A stretch of DNA of 64,000 nt, taken from Mytilus californianus (taxonomy: Eukaryota > Mollusca > Bivalvia > Mytilida > Mytilidae). The stretch's first letter is position 1. Every line of letters begins with the position of its first letter. The notes beneath the pieces are model-generated. The model searched no databases. It was not told the origin of the DNA and saw only the letters and a program-made list of their open reading frames with translations. The DNA is taken from NCBI RefSeq assembly GCF_021869535.1, contig NW_026262690.1:85233995-85297994 (forward strand), in the 5' to 3' direction. This document shows, piece after piece, positions 58,505-64,000 of this stretch. The translations under genes were made by a program, and so were the position numbers.

Positions 58505-59354
58505 CATTTTCTCCTAGATAATATATATGTACGTTTCGGCGATAAAGTGTATCGTCAGGTCGTAGGTATTCCTATGGGCACTAACTGTGCCCCTTTAATA
58601 GCAGATTTATTCCTGTATTGCTATGAATCTCAGTTTATGACCAAACTCAGTAAAGACACATCATTGTTACATTTGGTTGATACATTGAACAATACCTACC
58701 GTTATCTGGATGATATTTTTTCGTTAAATAATCCAGAGTTCTCTAAATATACTACCGAAATTTACCCAAAAGAACTTACTTTAACTAAATCTAACATAAA
58801 CAGCAGCAGTTGTCCTTTTCTAGATTTAGACATTTCAATTTGTAAAGGGGAAACTCCATACTAAAATTTACGACAAAAGAGACGATTTTTCATTCCCTAT
58901 TGTTAATTTTCCTTTTTTAGACGGCGATGTGCCTTTGGCTCCATCATACGGTGTTTATATATCCCAACTCGTTCGGTATGCCCGTGTGTGTAGTGATGGC
59001 ATAGATTTTAACGAACGTATTCAATGCATCACTGGTAAATTATTAAGTCAGGGATTTCGTTACCATAAATTACTAAAAACTTTTACTAAATTCTTTCATA
59101 GATACAAATATTTCATTAGTAAATTTGGCTGTACCTGTAGAAAACTTATTAAAAATGGTATTTCACATCCTAAATTTTACGGTAATATTGTACTTAAAGC
59201 GCGGAAATCACTATGTGATCCGTGTAAACTCATCGAACCTTTAAACAAACTTATTAGTAAGGGTTATCGTACCAATGTTGTAATTAGATCTCTGAATATA
59301 GTTTACATTGGCACTAATATCGATTTTGTCATTAGCAAATTAAAAAATAACTAA
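58505..59354 (+). pseudogene. C-terminal half of a second Penelope-type reverse transcriptase
   Basis: The frame picks up at FLLDNIYVRFGDKVYRQ, then VVGIPMGTNCAPLIADLFLY, the catalytic YLDD at 58,703-58,714, and KELTLTKSNINSSSCPFLDL. An extra G near 58,850 (GGGG for GGG) shifts the frame to a TAA; the other frame resumes with KLHTKIYDKRDDF, APSYGVYISQLVRYARVCS, KFGCTCRKL and runs to TAA at 59,354. The family differs from the element at 32-37 kb (YLDD instead of YIDD, longer C-terminus) but shares its layout. No GIY-YIG domain is seen after the RT, which fits an N-terminal-nuclease type truncated at the 5' end. It is a dead copy. Confidence 0.85.
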
Positions 59355-60231
59355 ATTTGTATTTTCTTTTCAAACGGGATGTATAGAGACACACACACGT
59401 TCATGTTTATCCATAAAGAAGTCACTCCTAACTATCCTACTACCTGTCGATACATTTATTTTTGGCATTGCACAAGTCATGTCTTCTCTGACTGTTCATG
59501 ACGTTAAAATACTAAATCCCTGGGATGTGTTTTAGTTGATTTCAGTCTCTGATGCATGATTTTTTATTAATTAATTGTTTTGGCTTTTAACTAGCTGTCA
59601 GTAACTGCGAGTACTCTCAAATCGTAATTTATTTAATTTGACCTGTTGATACTATTTGTAATGCTTTTTTGTTATTTAATGTTAACATAGATCTTGTCTA
59701 TTTACCAGCTTTGATTATTTGGAATTACTATAAATTTTCACTTCTTCGTACTATGAACATCAAAATTATTTCAATTCATATCTAATCAATGCTTGCACCT
59801 GTACAGGAAGTTTTATCTAGCACTAATTGTATAGTTTTATTGTTGATATTCACCCCATGTGTACCAAGTGTTAGATACGTTTTATTGATATTAAAGAAAT
59901 TTCTTGGTATTCCTAAACGGAAGATTTTATACACACAGAAGAAGAAGTATACTTAACAACAAAATTATTTTCATTTACCTGTGTATAATATGACGCAGGT
60001 TTTTTTTTTCAAAAGTGATGATTTTCTAAATATTGTTTAACATTTGACAGTGGTATCATACTTTAACTTTGTTTAAACCTGTTTATTTACTTTTGACCTT
60101 AATTATTTATCCCTTATAATTTTTATCAACTATGTATTTGCATTCAGGTATCACATATCAAATTTATTCGTTCATTGTGTGTTAATTTACGTTTTTTGAT
60201 TGAGTTAAGCCTTCCAATTGATATTGTATAG
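59355..60231 (+). other. Probable 3' non-coding region after the RT fragment
   Basis: AT-rich sequence without coding frames. It likely belongs to the element, since I see no other boundary before the dispersed repeat at 60,232, but this cannot be proved from one copy. Confidence 0.4.
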
Positions 60232-60606
60232 TGTGTCTTTCTATGTTGTGATGTTATACTATTGTTTCAGAAAAGGGAGAAGGTTTGGTACCATTAAAAC
60301 GTTTAATCCCGCTGCAAATGTTTGAACCTGTCCTAAGTCAGGAATCTGATGTACAGTAGTTGTCGTCTGTTTATGTAGTTTATACGTGTTTCTCGTTTTT
60401 CGTTTTTATATAGATTGGACCGTTGGTTTTCCCGTTTGAATGGTTTTACACTAGTAATTTTTTGGAGCCCTTTATAGCTTGCTGTTCGGTGTGAGCCAAT
60501 GCTCCGTGTTGAAGGCCGTACCTTGACCTATAATGGTTTACTTTTATAAATTGTTACTTGGATGGAGAGTTGTCTCATTGGCACTCATACCACATCTTCC
60601 TATATC
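60232..60606 (+). repeat. Complete 370-bp mytilid dispersed repeat
   Basis: It runs from GTGTCTTTCTATGTTGTGAT through AACCTGTCCTAAGTCAGGAA and GGTGTGAGCCAATGCTCCGT to GGAGAGTTGTCTCATTGGCA and ACCACATCTTCCTATATCTA. Its ends are confirmed by the clean insertion at 39,562-39,918. No coding or pol III promoter signature was found. Confidence 0.8.
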
Positions 60607-60668
60607 TATATAAGCTGCCGACATCAGCTTAATGATTGAAAATTTACAGGTCAAATGGGGAAATAACT

Positions 60669-60838
60669 CAAAGTCATTTAAAAAATAGTGAGAAAAATTA
60701 ACAAGAGTAATCTATCGTGGATAGTATTTACTCATCTTTTCAGACACTAGTTTAAGTTAAGCTCAACTCTTTGAAACACCTTTAGAAAAAAATGTTAGTT
60801 ACTAAAAAAACTAATGGAGGACCAAACAAGGACAGAAC
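60669..60838 (+). repeat. Direct repeat, copy 1 (about 170 bp)
   Basis: AGTCATTTAAAAAATAGTGA, ATAGTATTTACTCATCTTTT, CACTAGTTTAAGTT and GGAGGACCAAACAAGGACAG recur in order at 63,593-63,762 with only a few differences. Confidence 0.9.
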
Positions 60839-60960
60839 TATTTAAACAAACATTGTGTGAAAACCCTTACTTAGTAAATGTTACAGACGCTGAAGAAAGG
60901 ATGATCTTTATGAAGAGTTGGTGTGAAGTCTTCGTTAAGGATGACATATACTGGTTTTGA
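60814..60960 (+). CDS. Small open frame, 48 codons, hypothetical
   Basis: ATG at 60,814 opens MEDQTRTELFKQTLCENPY and runs to TGA at 60,958. The composition (many E, D, K; DAEERMIFMKSW) is more protein-like than the surrounding AT-rich sequence, and the ATG sits inside the direct repeat. In copy 2 (63,737) the same ATG reads MEDQTRTEKNL and stops, so only the start is shared. It could be an exon of a larger gene or chance. I do not recognise it. Confidence 0.3.
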   Translation: MEDQTRTELFKQTLCENPYLVNVTDAEERMIFMKSWCEVFVKDDIYWF

Positions 60961-61084
60961 CAAGATTGATAAATGCTGGGTGACAACACGAACTCCGATG
61001 CAAAATTACAATATCGTAATCAATTTGATGCACCGCTTGTGAATAGACATAAATAATCCATAGGTTATATTTTGCTCACTATAT

Positions 61085-61150
61085 ATATATATAAATTGCG
61101 GTTTTTATCTAACGCAATCATAGGTTTGAACGTTGTTTTCAATTTAGACT
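61085..61150 (+). repeat. 60-bp direct repeat, copy 1
   Basis: AATTGCGGTTTTTATCTAAC and GGTTTGAACGTTGTTTTCAA recur at 61,630-61,692. Both copies lie next to AT dinucleotide runs. Confidence 0.8.
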
Positions 61151-61629
61151 TGTTTATATTTTTTCGTTTGGGCTTGTATTATATTTGCCTTCGGGTTTAT
61201 ATGATCCGTTCATCCTATTTCGACTCTTCAAAATTCAAGAGTCAATCCCAAATTGAGGTAAATTATATGGCCTTCCAAATACCGTTTCGATTTCTAACAT
61301 CACTGAAGAGACATTAATTGTCGAAATCCGGATATGGTGTACAAATTTTTGCACCTCATGTTGGCGGTATACCATCTTTTCCGCAAGTTTATTGTTTTCT
61401 GTTTGGTATTAAATTAATATAATTAAGATCCATTGTGTTACATCTGTGATCCGTTTATTTGGCAATCGCCATGGCAGTCAGCAGGGTTTAAGAACATCTG
61501 TTGTTCGACCTGCTAGTCAAATGCGTTTTGTTAAAATATACTTTTTCACTTTTTTGGTCTTTTGGAAAATGTTGTTTGTGCTGTATTTAGACCCCTCTAC
61601 AAAGAAATTTGTTTTGCATGCACACGTAT

Positions 61630-61720
61630 AAAAATTGCGGTTTTTATCCAACGCAATCATAGGTTTGAACGTTGTTTTCAATTTAGACTTGTATATATAT
61701 ATATATATATATATTGGCGT
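61630..61720 (+). repeat. 60-bp direct repeat, copy 2, with (AT)n
   Basis: It matches 61,085-61,150 and continues into an AT run of about 11 units. Confidence 0.8.
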
Positions 61721-61878
61721 TTTTCAATAAAAGTGCGAATTTCAGACCTAAAAAAATGGAAAAATCAACTTTTATTTCAAGAGTTATTTTGAATACCTCT
61801 ATTATAGACATGTTTGTAAATGAAAAGTGCAATCTTAAATACTCTTCAAAATGATTTTTTTCCATAATTTATGTACTT

Positions 61879-62679
61879 TTTCGTAGTGGACATTTGTCCA
61901 CTACGAAACTGCTTCTAAACGCACATCTTATGGGCATTTTAATGTCTCCTATTGACATTCTATAGTTTGTTTTATTTTATATACTAGAAAGATCTCATTT
62001 TTTCTGAATTGAAGAACTATTTTTTTATCGATAAAGATTAGACAGTACTTCACATATGAAGGTACAACTTATGTTACGTAGTTAACATTTTGATGAGTTT
62101 CGTAGTTGACAAAAACCGTTTCGTAGTGGACAAAAAGTTTCGTAGTTGACATCAACCCTATTCTATGTTGATAAAAACATATTGAAAATTACATAAAACT
62201 AACCCTTGTCATTTGTTTTGCACGAATATATTTGAAAAAAGAGTAAAAAACGACTGCATGGTAGTGGTAGTGTCCACTACGAAACGTTTTTCTCCCAAAC
62301 TTGTTTCGTAGTTGACCGTTACGTAGTGGACATATTCACATGTTGTTTTTTTTTCCACAATCCCTATATTGCAATAGTAACAAAAATGATTCTATTAATC
62401 AAAGCACATACTAAGCTGTACACTGATATTTTTTTCATAATTTTAAAACCAGATACTGAAGGAGTTTTAACCCGTTTCGTAGTGGACATAAGAAAAAATA
62501 CGGTATCACTCTGGTCCGTTTGATGTGCTCAAGTTTTTTTGCCAACAATTTAACTGCCGTTATAAAAGCATCACTTCTATTATAAGACCCTAATGTTTAT
62601 ATCCAGTCCCTTTCTTGCAAACATTGATTATATAAAACTGTTTATTCGCAAATTTAATTACTTCGTTTCGTAGTGAACA
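61879..62679. repeat. Cluster of eleven 14-bp motifs, TTTCGTAGTGGACA type
   Basis: Copies start at 61,879, 62,074, 62,098, 62,119, 62,138, 62,304, 62,319, 62,475 and 62,666 on the plus strand, and 61,895 and 62,271 on the minus strand. Variation is confined mainly to positions 3, 10 and 11 (TTWCGTAGTKRACA). The first two form a perfect inverted pair with a 2-bp gap. Spacing is irregular, so it is not a tandem repeat. The DNA between copies is ordinary AT-rich sequence. Confidence 0.85.
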
Positions 62680-62689
62680 TTTTGTCAGG

Positions 62690-63592
62690 GACACCACCTG
62701 CTAAAATTAAAAATCCTTTGTCAAAAACTGTTTATTAAAATATGTTGGCTCTAAACATACTTTTGAATAATCATAGAACTTATATTAAGTAAAAATAACA
62801 TTAATTTCTACCTTTTTTTTACAATATATTAGAGTGTGAATGTTGAATTGGAGACTTGGGGACATGCCATTTTGGTTATTTTTAACCATTCAGGAATGAA
62901 TATCTTATTAATCCCTCTAAAAATAGTATGTTTCTTTGCTTAAAAATGTTAAATGTAATTAAATGTACTGACTGCACAAAAAATTACTTGTAAAGATCAA
63001 AAACATTTTTTTAAAAGTGGCTGGGACAAGAGTTCTCATTTTTATTGAAAAACTCCCATATATGTATTCAAATCAGTTTATTTTTTGATGTTGTCTAATA
63101 TTTGAATGTGTCACAAGTACTATGTTTACTTATATGACAATACAAAATTATTTAACTGAAGGCGAGAGAATCGAAGACTCTAAGGGCTAGAATTATTCGA
63201 GTTTCTTGATGAATTAGATCTAAAACTATATCTTAACTCTGCCATGTAAAAACAAATCGTTAGATCAGTGATTTTCTTTAGTTTTACTAGTAATACCGGT
63301 ATACTATTGTTAAATTAGTGTTATCATTTCCTCTAAAAAATTGATGTTGTATTCCCGGCTGTATTCACAAGATGCGTATACTCTCTTGGCAATTTATAGA
63401 TTATAAGAACCATACATAGACCTCTTGATGTCATCGTTTGCTTTCAAACTGAACTTCAGAAGTAAATGTATACCACATTTGATTTTAATCAAAGAAAGAC
63501 AAAACAAAGATTGTATATGATACTAAAAACATAAAACATATAAAAAAAATCCTTACAAACGCATTCCGAAATAAAGAAGGGAAATAAAACAC
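62690..63592. other. AT-rich stretch with no recognised feature
   Basis: No long frames, tandem repeats or matches to other parts of the window were noticed. Confidence 0.45.
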
Positions 63593-63762
63593 AAAGTCAT
63601 TTAAAAATAGTGAGAAAAATTAACAAGAGTAATCTACCGTGGATAGTATTTACTCATCTTTTCAGACACTAGTTTAAGTTTAGCTCAACTCTTGGAAACA
63701 CCTTTAGAAAAAATGTTAGTTACTATAAAAAAAACTAATGGAGGACCAAACAAGGACAGAAA
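63593..63762 (+). repeat. Direct repeat, copy 2 (about 170 bp)
   Basis: It is nearly identical to 60,669-60,838, 2.92 kb upstream. After it the two loci diverge at once; A-rich sequence with two overlapping open frames follows, neither with coding character. Confidence 0.9.
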
Positions 63763-64000
63763 AAAACTTGTGACACATTCACAAAAAACACAGAACAAAC
63801 TAAGAATAATAAAAAAAAAAAGCTCCAAAACAAAACAAATCAATATCACCAAAATAGTTTTTAAATATATTCTAGTCATTATGACTATGCAATCCAGTAA
63901 CATTTATAAATCAAGAGCTGAAGAAGAATATTGCTAAATCTTGATCGATTAGAATATATATGTAACACGAAGACAAACATATTCATGACAAGTCAATGGA

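Noticed and set aside
61085-61865. Open frames at 61,072, 61,446, 61,562 and 61,683
   Set aside because: They overlap AT microsatellite and a 60-bp direct repeat, conflict with each other across strands and frames, and show no domain.

Overview
The window is AT-rich, intron-containing animal DNA, almost certainly from a bivalve and most likely a mussel (Mytilus or a close relative). The evidence is a large set of dispersed repeats I recognise from mytilid sequence, small exons with GT-AG introns, and animal retroelements. All alignments below were made by eye; no identities were computed.

Most of 5-47 kb was built by duplication of one small gene. Two copies look intact: gene B on the minus strand (20,735-25,580) and gene C on the plus strand (37,388-41,551). 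Each has five tiny exons, all introns in phase 1, and a TATA box about 105 bp before the ATG. Each encodes a secreted peptide of about 87 residues with four CX3C pairs spaced 12, 7 and 12 residues apart, a pattern like two helical-hairpin units in a row. A third copy, A (5,780-9,554, plus), has lost its TATA box, its start codon and a splice donor. A fourth, A0, survives only as pieces of intron and a last exon (5,281-5,339). Between B and C lie six orphan promoter-plus-exon-1 copies in about 0.8-1.1 kb units, arranged around a palindrome axis near 27.64 kb. B, C and their flanks form the arms of a very large inverted repeat (about 9.8-26 kb against 36.9-47.3 kb). The left arm also carries a near-perfect 2,044-bp tandem duplication of a minisatellite block and a 2.95-kb insertion.

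The centre array is interrupted by a nearly full-length Penelope-like retroelement (32,175-36,829) with a permuted domain order: N-terminal GIY-YIG nuclease, a CxC linker, then the reverse transcriptase, flanked by about 300-bp pseudo-LTRs. This is the layout published for Naiad elements. Its reading frame is broken in several places. A hammerhead-ribozyme-like motif lies near its 3' end, and decayed relatives of that motif occur elsewhere in the window. A 5'-truncated non-LTR element (2,942-4,216) has a perfect 12-bp target duplication and odd filler DNA at its 5' end. Another Penelope-type RT fragment lies at 58.5-59.4 kb.

Right of the inverted repeat, 47.8-57.6 kb holds a separate seven-exon gene, D. 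It encodes a small, unrecognised membrane protein with a hydrophobic N-terminus, one internal membrane segment, a charged coiled-coil-like stretch and a hydrophobic C-terminus. All splice phases agree, but exon 3 has an in-frame TGA at codon 55. Its introns carry several inverted-repeat DNA elements, including a 2.94-kb element with 5-bp target duplications. The last 5 kb has no clear gene, but it contains an unexplained cluster of eleven copies of a 14-bp motif (61,879-62,679).

I found no rRNA or tRNA gene, no CRISPR array and nothing bacterial.
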